Source: Pelotomaculum propionicicum (GTDB taxonomy: Bacteria; Bacillota; Desulfotomaculia; Desulfotomaculales; Pelotomaculaceae). From it: a stretch of 64,000 bases of DNA. Position 1 is the stretch's first letter, and the number at the start of each line of letters is the position of its first letter. Positions 8,860-18,093 of the stretch are shown one piece after another. Location of the stretch: assembly GCF_004369225.1 (NCBI RefSeq), contig NZ_QFFZ01000012.1, positions 1 through 64,000 on the forward strand. The letters are read 5' to 3'. A model generated the notes under the pieces. It searched no databases. It had not been told where the DNA came from and saw nothing but the letters and a program-made list of their open reading frames with translations. The position numbers and the translations under genes are program-made.

Positions 8860-9090
8860 AGGAACTCCAATCGGGCGTTTTTCTGATTTGCCTGGTTTTG
8901 GTATCCAGACTCTTCTAACCGCCGGAGGCTTATAGCTCTTACGATGAATTGAATTCATAAGTTTCTCAATCCATAGGTTAAAATCTTTCAGCGCTCCACC
9001 GACCGTCTCATTGTCTATACCGGGTGCAGTGCACTTTGACATCCGGGCTAGATTTTCCCATATAAACCTCCATTCCGCCGCTACCGTTGG
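8860..9090 (-). mobile_element. Group II intron reverse transcriptase, N-terminal fragment
   Basis: The minus strand encodes APGIDNETVGGALKDF, YKPPAVRRVWIPKPG and KRPIGVP, the diagnostic RT0-RT1/2 blocks of group II intron maturases. The text breaks directly after KRPIGVP, where intact proteins continue towards the catalytic YxDD motif. No intron RNA domains (for example domain V) are visible nearby, so it is a dead fragment. Confidence 0.8.
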
Positions 9091-9159
9091 CGGCACAAAT
9101 AGTAATGAAAAATGGTGCGCAGTTTTCACCACTTTGTTATTATTAGTTTAAGGAGAAGA

Positions 9160-9258
9160 TACAAACTACTCTGTTGTGGTGTCGATGTGCATAAAACTTT
9201 TCTCGTTGCCACAATCATTACTTCACAGGGGATTACCCCCCACATTTCTGTGGCTTAA
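9160..9258 (+). mobile_element. IS110-family transposase, N-terminal fragment
   Basis: The frame encodes CCGVDVHKTFLVATII, which holds the first catalytic Asp (GVDVHK) of the DEDD transposases of IS110. An AGGAGA sits just upstream but the start codon is not clear. The frame stops after 32 codons. Only this scrap remains. Confidence 0.7.
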
Positions 9259-9339
9259 AATAAAACTTGATTTTTTTAGGTCTTTAAAGGCTTTAGTTTA
9301 GTGCGCCCTTTTATGCTCAATACAAGTTATTTTTCACGC

Positions 9340-9550
9340 TACTCCTTTAGCTGAACACACCGGTGGTTCGTAGTCCACAAGCCCGGTTATGGCGGGGTTT
9401 AGTATTTCAAAACTTACGTCGCATGAATAACATCTATGGTTCCCGACAGCACACCTGCCTCGGCAGAGGTGGGTGCGGAACATGGTAGCGGCGGCCCGCC
9501 AAAAAATACACCTGTAACACAGCCCCCGCGCCGGTATCATGGCAAGGAAC
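9340..9550 (-). pseudogene. Third copy of the ThiF/MoeB-like gene, decayed C-terminal remnant
   Basis: In two minus-strand frames the remnant reads GLCYRCIF, then GVLSGTID and VLKY, then NPAITGLVDYEPPVC. These match in order the zinc-site and C-terminal segments of the intact ThiF-like proteins in this window (CYRCxF, GVLPGTIG, EVLKY, LVDYEQQVC). The second zinc CxxC is deleted, and stops and a frameshift intervene. It lies directly downstream of tusA. Confidence 0.7.
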
Positions 9551-9635
9551 CGTCCGGAAAATCTGAGGATATCACCATAGAAAAAAGGTTTCTTAACTCA
9601 ACAAAGACACCTTCTCTACATGATGGCCAAAAGAC

Positions 9636-9875
9636 TTACTCCCCTCTTTCAACCAGCATCCTGTATTTACTATCGACTTTTTCAATTAAAATAACTTTGT
9701 GGCCTTCATCGGTAATGCTTTTAGGAACTTTCTGGAGAGGCTCCCCGTCATTCAAAAAAACCTCCAAAACCTCACCCACCATCATGTCCTCAAGTTTAAG
9801 CAGTGTCCTGGCAAAGGTTACAGGGCATACGACATCAGTAATATCCAATGTTGCATCGACTTTATTGTTACTCAT
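9636..9875 (-). CDS. TusA-family sulfurtransferase (sulfur carrier)
   Basis: TusA proteins pass persulfide sulfur from a cysteine desulfurase to acceptors. The 79-residue product has the family signature with the persulfide Cys in DVVCPVTFARTLLKLEDM (C17, N-terminal end of helix 1), then GEVLEVFLNDGEP and GHKVILIEK. GAGGGGG stands 7 nt before the ATG. It is flanked by one intact and one dead ThiF-like gene, with a second, dead tusA at 11286-11515. Neighbourhood suggests delivery of sulfur to the ThiF-type enzyme or its carrier protein. Confidence 0.85.
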   Translation of the reverse strand: MSNNKVDATLDITDVVCPVTFARTLLKLEDMMVGEVLEVFLNDGEPLQKVPKSITDEGHKVILIEKVDSKYRMLVERGE

Positions 9876-10433
9876 AAATTAACCCCCTCTTCTTTGATAC
9901 CCAAAGACTTGGATTTCTTTAAACGAACTCTGGACTGTTCCAACATGCTGTAACACAAGGTAGCGAGAATCGCTGGCGGTCCATCTCCAAACCATTAAGT
10001 ACCCAGCAGGTTAAACTCCATAAAGCAACTTACTATAATTACAAACCGGTTTTAATTTTTTTACCTCTAAGCACGGGTCATGGCTTATTATCATTGAATC
10101 CTTTTTTCAAAAATGGCAAAGAGTTTACCTGGCAGATTCGCATAAAGTCGAAGGATGAGATAGAAGAGCAAACCAAACTATGCATTTAGGAAATAAGCGA
10201 TAAACCAGTTCTGTTTCGTTGGAATTTTGGATTAGAGTCTGCAGCCAGGCAAAGTTAAACTATTAAGGAAACGATTTGCTTGTTACCTTTATGAATACGG
10301 ACTTGGAATAGAAAGTGCTGTTCACACCCCTGTAAAAAAGCAGCCAGAACAGTCCCGTAGCCGTCAAGTATTTCTTTTATGAGTATTTGACGACCCAGGC
10401 TGCCCATATGCTCCAAAGTGATCCTCTAAATAT
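9876..10433. other. Intergenic stretch of 558 bp without a recognised gene
   Basis: Between tusA and the ThiF-like gene there is no intact frame. A plus-strand stretch near 10100-10190 reads GKEFTWQIRIKSKDEIEEQ before a stop and may be the tail of a lost gene. An imperfect hairpin at 10350-10393 (cgtcaagtat / gtatttgacg) may act as terminator for the ThiF-like gene. Confidence 0.35.
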
Positions 10434-11243
10434 TTACCTGGTTTTCAAATCGCACACCTGCTGTTCATAGTCGACCAGTTTAAGAAGCGCCGGGTTAATT
10501 CCACAGGCAGGACAGTCCGGATTCTTCCGAATCTCAGTCTTGCTGAATTCCATAGCCAGGGCATTGTAGGTCAGCAGCTTACCCACCAGTAAGTCTCCTA
10601 TCTCCAGAAAATACTTTAAAACTTCTGTAGCCTGGATCAAACCGATTGTCCCCGGGAGAACCCCTAAAATACCCGTCTGCGCACAAGTCTGAACTATTGA
10701 GGGTGGCGGCGGTATTTGAAAAGCACAGCGGTAGCACGGCCCTTTCCCTGGCAAAACAGTCAAAGCCTGACCGAAAAATCTTAGCACCGCGCCATGGAAA
10801 AACGGCTTCTTAGTAATGACACAGGCATCGTTAGCTAAAAATCTGGTAGCAAAGTTGTCGGTACCATCAACAACAACATCATAGTCTCCAATAATTCTCA
10901 TTATATTTGATGCCGTCAATCTTTCCTGGTATGCAACTACCTGGCAGTCGGGGTTTAAAGCTGTCAACCTTTCCTTGGCGGAAACCGCCTTGGACTTGCC
11001 AACGTCAGCTGTAAAATACAGTATTTGCCTCTGCAGATTGCTTAAATCCACAACATCGTCATCAATAATACCGATAGTTCCCACCCCTGCAGCAGCTAGG
11101 TAATAGGCCACGGGGGAACCTAACCCCCCCCCTCCAATAAGCAGCGCCCTGCCGTTGTTGATTTTTTTCTGACCTCCAGGACCCACCTCGGGTAAGATAA
11201 TATGCCTACTATAGCGCACTATCTGATCGTCATTAAGACTCAA
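10434..11243 (-). CDS. HesA/MoeB/ThiF-family adenylating enzyme (E1-like), copy 1
   Basis: E1-like enzymes adenylate the C-terminal Gly of a ubiquitin-like sulfur carrier so it can take up sulfur as a thiocarboxylate. Domains: nucleotide loop GGGGLGSPVAYYLAAAGVG (about 39-57), acidic strand IIDDDVVDLSNLQRQ, TDNFATRF, and a Cys4 zinc site formed by CYRC and CPAC. No rhodanese domain follows, unlike MoeZ. I prefer the TTG at 11243 (AAAGGAG upstream), giving 269 residues; a TTG at 11270 is possible. The gene lies between a GGG-ended small protein and tusA. It closely resembles the copy at 22862. Without thiazole or molybdopterin genes nearby, a role in cysteine or homocysteine synthesis is more likely than ThiF or MoeB proper. 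Confidence 0.85.
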   Translation of the reverse strand: MSLNDDQIVRYSRHIILPEVGPGGQKKINNGRALLIGGGGLGSPVAYYLAAAGVGTIGIIDDDVVDLSNLQRQILYFTADVGKSKAVSAKERLTALNPDCQVVAYQERLTASNIMRIIGDYDVVVDGTDNFATRFLANDACVITKKPFFHGAVLRFFGQALTVLPGKGPCYRCAFQIPPPPSIVQTCAQTGILGVLPGTIGLIQATEVLKYFLEIGDLLVGKLLTYNALAMEFSKTEIRKNPDCPACGINPALLKLVDYEQQVCDLKTR

Positions 11244-11285
11244 TCCCGATAACACTCCTTTAAATTCCAAATCTGAATCAGAAAC

Positions 11286-11515
11286 CTATTTTTCTCTTTC
11301 AATCAATAACCGGTACTCTTTTCCTACCTGTTCAATTTTTTATCATTTTATGTCCCACGTTTTCAACACTCCTGGATACGCTTTGAATCGGTTTTCCTTC
11401 ATTTAAGGAAAACTTCAGGTATTTGACCTGCCTGCATATCCTTCGGTTCAAGGTGTATTTTGGCAAAAGTAATAGGGTATTCTACAAATGGTATAACGAT
11501 GTAAATTGACCGTTC
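11286..11515 (-). pseudogene. Decayed TusA-like gene lacking its catalytic Cys
   Basis: In three successive minus-strand frames the text reads VEYPITFAKIHLEPKDM, then NEGKPIQSVSRSVENVGHKM, then EQVGKEYRLLIERE. It aligns in order with the intact TusA at 9636 (VVCPVTFARTLLKLEDM, NDGEPLQKVPKSITDEGHKV, EKVDSKYRMLVERG). At least two frameshifts are present and the persulfide Cys is replaced by Tyr. The copy is dead. Confidence 0.75.
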
Positions 11516-11603
11516 GGCTTTTCTTTTGCTGTGGCAGGCCCGCTTTTGCTTCGTTATGTTATAGCCAGTCAAACCGCACTTACTGAACACTGCTCCAAAA
11601 ATC

Positions 11604-11891
11604 CTAACCACCACCAAGGAAATAGTTAGTTAATAATTTTAACAAAGCTATCCTGTCTGGAGACGCCGAAAGGCACTCATGCCCTGCTTCATCCAGAGCA
11701 ATAACCGTTTCTGGATCATTTTTTGACTTAACTAATGTCCATCCCATTTTTCTTAAACTTTCCCAATAGCGAGATGTCCAACCATAATCTTCTTTCCAAA
11801 AAATTTTTGTATCTACGAAAGGTATATATTGGTTCATTTCATCGATATCTTTTTGTTCATAACCTTCTCGATTAACTTCTTGTTGGCTCAT
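11604..11891 (-). CDS. Small conserved protein ending in Gly-Gly-Gly, candidate sulfur carrier, copy 1
   Basis: The 95-residue product starts at an ATG preceded by GGGAGG. A paralogue lies at 23798. Shared text includes IPFVDTKIxWKExYGWTSxYW, KMGW, SKxDP, and the final YF(L/I)GGG. I recognise no named family; it lacks the NGE, LL and GD signatures of ThiS/MoaD/CysO. A free C-terminal diglycine next to a ThiF-type enzyme in both loci is the hallmark of thiocarboxylate carriers, so that is my inferred role. It lies directly upstream of a dead tusA and the E1-like gene. Many Trp and Tyr residues could alternatively mark a small binding protein whose GGG end is coincidental. Confidence 0.75.
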   Translation of the reverse strand: MSQQEVNREGYEQKDIDEMNQYIPFVDTKIFWKEDYGWTSRYWESLRKMGWTLVKSKNDPETVIALDEAGHECLSASPDRIALLKLLTNYFLGGG

Positions 11892-12157
11892 TTTATAACC
11901 TCCCCGCCCAGATTTTTCCTTGATTCCATGTCAGTTTTAGAACCCCCTTCACTCTAATTTAATTCAAAATTTGAGTATAAGTCAGAGTATAAAATTGTCC
12001 TACGTCTATAGTATCATTTTTAAACATATAAGTTTAATATGTATTTACGATTACTATAATAAGTTCTGGCTATTAAGTACTAAATCCTGTAACCCTGTAT
12101 AGGGCGATGGCTTAACAAAACAGTCACAAAATTTTCAACAAAACCATAACTCTGCAA

Positions 12158-12778
12158 TCAGCCTTCCCTTGAGACTACAAACAGAATTTCTTCTGCGAGA
12201 GCCGATTCCTCCTCTTTAAACGGAACAATCTCGCTGCCGGTCCAGGAAAATCCCTTTTCAATCCTGACATTATTAGCCCCGGCCCAGTCAAGGAAGTCTT
12301 TCGCCGTAAAAAGGTGAATATTTGGCGTGTCATGCCACTGATAGGGCAGGTTTGGTGTCACTGGCATTTTCCCTGTCGATAAAAGCGATAAAACAACTTG
12401 CCTGTGCCCGAAGTTGGGAAAGCTGACAATACCGGCGGTCCCAACGCGCATCATCTCCCCCAACACGAAAAGCGGCCTCTTAACCGCCTGAAGGGTTTTC
12501 TCCAGGATAACGTAATCGAAAAAACGGTCGGGCAGCCCAGCCAGCCCCTCGTCAAGGTCGGAGTGGATGACGGGCACACCCCTGGCAATTGTTTCAGCTA
12601 CCAGGTCGAATTCCTTCTCAATGCCCAGACCCTTAACGCCTTTTTGCCTGATCAGCTTCGACAAGAGTTCGCCGTTGCCGCAGCCGAGGTCAAGCACGGA
12701 GTTCCCTGTCGGAATAAGGTCATATATAACCTTATGGTCAAAACGGTATTGTTTATTTACTGTCAATTTGCCCACCAC
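12158..12778 (-). CDS. metW: Methionine biosynthesis protein MetW (SAM-dependent methyltransferase fold)
   Basis: MetW is the partner of MetX in many bacteria and is thought to be required with it for homoserine acylation. The 206-residue product has the Rossmann SAM motif DLGCGNGELL (about 31-40), GLGIEKE, and FDYVILEKTLQ. Its start overlaps the end of metX by 26 bp, so the two are translationally coupled. It closes the metY-metX-metW operon behind the SAM riboswitch. Confidence 0.9.
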   Translation of the reverse strand: MVGKLTVNKQYRFDHKVIYDLIPTGNSVLDLGCGNGELLSKLIRQKGVKGLGIEKEFDLVAETIARGVPVIHSDLDEGLAGLPDRFFDYVILEKTLQAVKRPLFVLGEMMRVGTAGIVSFPNFGHRQVVLSLLSTGKMPVTPNLPYQWHDTPNIHLFTAKDFLDWAGANNVRIEKGFSWTGSEIVPFKEEESALAEEILFVVSREG

Positions 12779-13979
12779 CCTCCAGGAAATTCCGCACCAG
12801 CAGCGTCAGCTTATCCACCTCGAGCAGAAAAGCGTCGTGCCCGTACAAAGATTGAATATTGGCGTAGCTTACCTGTTTCCTGTTCCGGCCTAGGGTCAGC
12901 GCCAGTTTCTTCATGTGTCCCGGCAGGTATAGCCAATCTGAGGAGAACGATACCAGTAAGATTTTACTGCTGATCTTTTCACATGCTTTATCCAGGTCGC
13001 CGCCGCCCCACGCCGACGCGTCATAGTAGTCGGCAGCCTTTGTAATATATAAATAACTATTTGCGTCAAATCTCTCCACAAAGGACTCCGCCTGGTGCCG
13101 CAGGTAGCCCTCAACTTCAAAGTCAGCTTCCAACTGGAACCCTGGCCTGTCGCCGTTGCAAAACCTGCGCCCAAACTTGCGGTGCATAGAGATCTCGGAA
13201 AGATATGTGATATGGGCCAGCATCCGGGCAACTGACAATCCCTGATCGGGTCCTATAGTGTTATAATAATCTCCGTCTTTAAAACCCGGGTCTGCAGTAA
13301 TCGCCTTGCGGGATACGGCATTGAAAGCAAGCCCCTGGTCGGTCAGCCATGCTGTTGAGGCGATCATTATAGCCGAAGCCACACGGTCAGGGTAGGCCAA
13401 GGCCCATTCCAGCGCCTGTTGCCCGCCAAGAGAACCGCCGACCACAGAGACCAGGCGCTCAATGCCCAGGCAGCTGATCAGCCGCTCCTGCAGCCTGACC
13501 CAGTCCCCCACGGTCACAACCGGGAAACGAAGGCCGTACGGCCTTCCTGTTTCTGGGTTAATAGAGGAGGGACCGGTAGTGCCGTAACAGCTGCCCAGTA
13601 TATTTGAACAGATGACGCAGTATTTTTTTGTGTCAAACGCCTTTCCCGGACCGATCATACTGTCCCACCACCCGGGTCGTTTCGCCAGCCAGGGCCTCCC
13701 TAATTCTTCGGCGTCATGATACCAACCAGCCGCGTGAGCGTCGCCGGAAAGTGCATGGAGGACAAGGATGGCGTTGTCCTTTTTCTCATTAAGTCCCCCG
13801 TAAATCTCATATTCAACGTCTATCGGCCAGATCGCTTTCCCGCATTCAAGGGGAAGTGGGTTTGCCTCATCAGCAAGCCTGACATTCCGGGGGGACACAT
13901 AGCCTACGGAACATGGCGCCTCGGGTCCGTCGAACTTCTTAGGAGTTTTATCTGTAAGCACGTTCAACACATCACTCAT
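12753..13979 (-). CDS. metX: Homoserine O-acetyltransferase
   Basis: MetX acylates homoserine with acetyl-CoA, activating it for sulfur addition. The alpha/beta-hydrolase fold is evident: nucleophile Ser in GGSLGGQQALEW, Asp in FSSDWLYLP and His in YGHDAFLLE. The ATG at 13979 is chosen for its GGAGGT 7 nt upstream, giving 408 residues; an in-frame upstream start at 14033 lacks a site. It follows metY by 80 bp and overlaps metW. Whether this enzyme uses acetyl- or succinyl-CoA cannot be seen with certainty, but coupling to a MetY-type sulfhydrylase fits acetyl. Confidence 0.93.
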   Translation of the reverse strand: MSDVLNVLTDKTPKKFDGPEAPCSVGYVSPRNVRLADEANPLPLECGKAIWPIDVEYEIYGGLNEKKDNAILVLHALSGDAHAAGWYHDAEELGRPWLAKRPGWWDSMIGPGKAFDTKKYCVICSNILGSCYGTTGPSSINPETGRPYGLRFPVVTVGDWVRLQERLISCLGIERLVSVVGGSLGGQQALEWALAYPDRVASAIMIASTAWLTDQGLAFNAVSRKAITADPGFKDGDYYNTIGPDQGLSVARMLAHITYLSEISMHRKFGRRFCNGDRPGFQLEADFEVEGYLRHQAESFVERFDANSYLYITKAADYYDASAWGGGDLDKACEKISSKILLVSFSSDWLYLPGHMKKLALTLGRNRKQVSYANIQSLYGHDAFLLEVDKLTLLVRNFLEGGGQIDSK

Positions 13980-14059
13980 TTTTATTACCTCCAACCTAAC
14001 AATATAAACTCTGCGACTGTTGAGAACACTCACCTGTCGTACTATAGCATTTCTGCCAA

Positions 14060-15358
<1,299 letters not shown>

Positions 15359-15375
15359 CTAATAAGTCATTTAAA

Positions 15376-15516
15376 TTAAAAACCCCTTCACTAAGAAGAG
15401 GTTTAAAACTCTCTTCTTATCTTTCCGGCATTCCGGAGGAAATTGGCACCTTTCAAGTAGTGCTTGAGGTTGCCGAAGGTTCATCGGGTCCGTCCCTCCC
15501 CCTCTCTGGATAAGAA
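15376..15516 (-). promoter_or_regulatory. SAM-I riboswitch (S-box) with terminator, controlling metY-metX-metW
   Basis: On the minus strand the conserved S-box elements appear in order: tcttatccagagagg, gggacggaccc, gatgaacctt, cggcaacc, aggtgccaatttcc, then the closing aaagataaga. P1 is formed by 15510-15516 with 15415-15420. Downstream a terminator (aaacctcttc / gaaggggttt, 15380-15404) with a T run overlaps the 3' strand of P1, giving the usual ON/OFF switch: SAM binding favours the terminator. Confidence 0.95.
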
Positions 15517-15557
15517 AATAGTATTATATATTATATTTATCTTATTGGTTTAGTATG

Positions 15558-15586
15558 ATTATATTTAAAGGTAACCCCCTCGTCAA
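15558..15586 (-). promoter_or_regulatory. Sigma-A promoter of the metY operon
   Basis: On the minus strand -35 TTGACG (15581-15586) and -10 TATAAT (15558-15563) are 17 bp apart, 45 bp before the S-box. The -10 is followed by catactaaac, almost the same as behind the promoter at 24328. Confidence 0.8.
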
Positions 15587-15693
15587 CTAAAATTTTAAAC
15601 CACCCGCTTTAGTCTTCTGAACAAATGATCACATTGTTCGTGCCTGTGATTTATCATCCTTCTCCGAAACAAACAGGCAGCCTTCCCCGCACT

Positions 15694-16386
15694 TTATCCC
15701 CCGTCCTGGCAGACTGTTTCCACCGACGAGCTGTCCTTCTCTATCTGCATGAGCCGTTTTTCAAGCTTGTCAATTTTTTTCTGCAGGCAAAGGATCATTT
15801 CCGCCACGGGGTCCGGCAACAGATCGTGGCGCAGGTCTATTTCATAGTCCTCCCGCGGCTCGACCTTCCGACCGTTCCTGGCCACCACTTTACCGGGTAC
15901 CCCCACCACTGTGCTGTCGGGCGGAACTTCTTTCAAAACCACCGAACCCGCTCCAATCCTGGAGTTGTCCCCGACGGTAAAGGACCCCAGCACCTTGGAG
16001 CCCACGCTGACCACCACATTGTTGCCGATGGTCGGGTGCCTCTTTCCTTTCTCCTTGCCTGTGCCGCCCAAGGTAACACCCTGATAAATGGTAACGTTAT
16101 CACCTATCTCGGCAGTCTCACCGATAACGACACCGGAACCGTGGTCAATAAACAGTCCCTCCCCGATTTTAGCACCAGGGTGGATCTCAATACCGGTCAG
16201 AAAGCGGGCCAGGTGGGAGATAAGTCGCGCAGTGACAAACCAGCGGCACCTGTAGAAACAGTGGGCTATCCTGTGCATAATAACGGCATGGAACCCGGGA
16301 TAGCAGAGAATCACCTCCAATACTGATTTGGCGGCTGGATCCCGCTCCATTACCACCCGGATATTTTTACGCAGCCCTCTGAACAT
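15694..16386 (-). CDS. cysE: Serine O-acetyltransferase, copy 1
   Basis: CysE acetylates serine to O-acetylserine for CysK. The 230-residue product from ATG 16386 (GGGAG 7 nt upstream) has an N-terminal helical part ([20 protein letters not shown]) and a left-handed beta-helix of hexapeptide repeats from about residue 60 ([45 protein letters not shown]). It is the short, bacillary type without the long N-terminal domain. It closely resembles copy 2 at 25088. A longer start at 16437 is possible but has no ribosome site. Confidence 0.93.
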   Translation of the reverse strand: MFRGLRKNIRVVMERDPAAKSVLEVILCYPGFHAVIMHRIAHCFYRCRWFVTARLISHLARFLTGIEIHPGAKIGEGLFIDHGSGVVIGETAEIGDNVTIYQGVTLGGTGKEKGKRHPTIGNNVVVSVGSKVLGSFTVGDNSRIGAGSVVLKEVPPDSTVVGVPGKVVARNGRKVEPREDYEIDLRHDLLPDPVAEMILCLQKKIDKLEKRLMQIEKDSSSVETVCQDGG

Positions 16387-16625
16387 TTTTTTCTCCCATC
16401 TCAGCTCTATTTCTTTCGATCTTGAAACATGAAACATAATTTGTTAGGAAACACCTTGTCATGATTTCTCCTCATGTCATGAACGGTTAGTAAAGATCTC
16501 TTCCAGCATCATATCTCTCTCAACCCTGAATACGCTTGCTAATAACACCTCCGCCAATCATGAAATCATCCCGGTAGTAAATCTACCGCCTGACCGCTCT
16601 CCTTCTATTTTCGTAACCGTTGATC

Positions 16626-16730
16626 TCAGATCTGCATGGCCGCTCCGATTACCTCGCAGCCCTGTTCAACCAGCAGGGCGGCAGCAACTGAACTGTCCAC
16701 ACCATCGCTCATCGCAACGAAAACTTTCAC
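16626..16730 (-). pseudogene. mnmA: tRNA 2-thiouridylase MnmA, truncated to its N-terminal 34 codons
   Basis: From a GTG overlapping the nifU stop by 3 bp the frame reads KVFVAMSDGVDSSVAAALL and then MQI followed by TGA. This is the start of MnmA with its PP-loop (SGGVDSS, here SDGVDSS with Gly to Asp). All the rest of the roughly 360-residue enzyme is absent. The coupling to nifU shows an ancestral nifS-nadA-nifU-mnmA operon. Confidence 0.8.
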
Positions 16731-17104
16731 TTAATCACCTGTTCATTTTTTCGAAAATTATTAACAGCTGCATGCAGGGCGTCAGCAGCCAGATTGGAGC
16801 AGTGCATTTTTATGGGGGGGAGACCGCCCAAAGCTTCTGCTACCTGGCTGTTGCTTAGCTTTAAAGCTTCTTCAAGGGATTTATACTTTGCCATTTCCGT
16901 TACCATGCTGCTGGTGGCTATGGCCGCGCCGCACCCGAAAGTTTTAAACTTTATGTCTTTAATAACATTATCCTTAACTTTAATATAAATTTTCATGATA
17001 TCCCCGCAAACGGGGTTGCCGACCTCGCCTACCCCGTCAGCGTTAGGTATCTCCCCAACATTACGGGGATTTGTAAAATGATCCATCACTTTTTCCGAAT
17101 ACAT
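16727..17104 (-). CDS. Fe-S cluster scaffold protein, NifU/IscU type
   Basis: This scaffold assembles Fe-S clusters on sulfur from a desulfurase. The 125-residue product has the three ligand Cys of the family in GNPVCGDIMKI (C33), FGCGAAIA (C58) and KMHCSNLA (about C101). It corresponds to the N-terminal domain only, without the NifU ferredoxin or C-terminal domains. It lies downstream of nifS and nadA on the same strand, consistent with providing the [4Fe-4S] cluster of NadA. The second block has no nifU copy. Confidence 0.92.
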   Translation of the reverse strand: MYSEKVMDHFTNPRNVGEIPNADGVGEVGNPVCGDIMKIYIKVKDNVIKDIKFKTFGCGAAIATSSMVTEMAKYKSLEEALKLSNSQVAEALGGLPPIKMHCSNLAADALHAAVNNFRKNEQVIK

Positions 17105-17166
17105 CTCTACAGTCTCCTTTTAAAAAATAATAATAGTTGACATTCATATCCTGGCTAAAATCCATC

Positions 17167-18087
17167 TTAAGTAATTTCCAGCATCCTCTTCAAGCAGGAA
17201 ATTGCCCGCTCCCTAATCTTCTCGGGCACTGTTACCCTGGGCTCAAGGTTTATGAGTGACCTGTAGACCTTATCCAAAGTCGTCTTTTTCATGTTGGGGC
17301 AGACAAGTTTATTTGAAACAATGTGAAACTTTTTATCCGGGCACTGCTTGCACAGAGGATGAAGAATGCCCGTCTCGGTGCCTATAATAAATTCACGGGC
17401 ATTGCTTTCCCTGGCAAAACGGAGCATTCCAGCAGTGCTTGAGACTGTGTCGGCCAGGGCAATTACTTCGGGGCGGCACTCGGGGTGAACCATGAGCAAG
17501 GCTTCCGGATGCTCCTCCTTCGATTTAATAATGTCTTCAGGAGTGAGGCGATCATGGGTGTAACAATAGCCGTCCCACAGCGTCATTTCCCGCCCTGTTT
17601 TGGACATAATATAGTGTCCCAGGTTTTTGTCGGGAACAAATAGAATCGGCTTACCTGACGGTAAAGACGCTATGACTTTAACCGCATTTGCGGAAGTGCA
17701 GGCAATATCGCATTCCGCCTTCACTTCTGCGGAAGTATTCACATAACATACGACTGTGGCCTCAGGCATCTCCCGCTTTTTCCGATCCAACTGCACCGCG
17801 TCAACCATGTCGGCCATGGGACAACAGGCGTTTTCATCAGGCAGGACCACGATCTTGTCGGGAGACAGGATGGATGCGCTCTCGGCCATGAAGTGAACTC
17901 CGCAGAATACAATCACCTCGGCTTCGGTGTTCGCGGCCTGTTGGGAGAGACCGAGAGAGTCGCCTATGAAATCCGCCACTTCCTGTACTTCCGGACGCTG
18001 GTAGAAATGCGCCAGAATCACTGCATTGCGTTCTTTTTTTAGATTAAGTATTTTATCCGATAGTTCCTGTATAGTTTTTTGATCCAT
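17167..18087 (-). CDS. nadA: Quinolinate synthase A, copy 1
   Basis: NadA condenses iminoaspartate with dihydroxyacetone phosphate to quinolinate, using an oxygen-sensitive [4Fe-4S] cluster. The 306-residue product has expected blocks: [30 protein letters not shown] (cluster Cys), CTSANA, DGYCYTH (cluster Cys), and CPDKKFHIV (cluster Cys), plus MKKTTLDKV near the end. It begins 6 bp after nifS. No nadB or nadC is in the window. A paralogue sits at 26893 in the same nifS-nadA order. Confidence 0.95.
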   Translation of the reverse strand: MDQKTIQELSDKILNLKKERNAVILAHFYQRPEVQEVADFIGDSLGLSQQAANTEAEVIVFCGVHFMAESASILSPDKIVVLPDENACCPMADMVDAVQLDRKKREMPEATVVCYVNTSAEVKAECDIACTSANAVKVIASLPSGKPILFVPDKNLGHYIMSKTGREMTLWDGYCYTHDRLTPEDIIKSKEEHPEALLMVHPECRPEVIALADTVSSTAGMLRFARESNAREFIIGTETGILHPLCKQCPDKKFHIVSNKLVCPNMKKTTLDKVYRSLINLEPRVTVPEKIRERAISCLKRMLEIT

Positions 18088-18093
18088 TGTGCA

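Noticed and set aside
10434-11243. Naming the E1-like enzyme thiF or moeB
   Set aside because: No thiazole or molybdopterin biosynthesis gene is nearby, and the family members cannot be told apart from sequence alone here.
11604-11891. Calling the GGG protein ThiS, MoaD or CysO
   Set aside because: It is longer than ThiS/MoaD and shows none of their internal signatures; only the GGG end and the E1-like neighbour support a carrier role.
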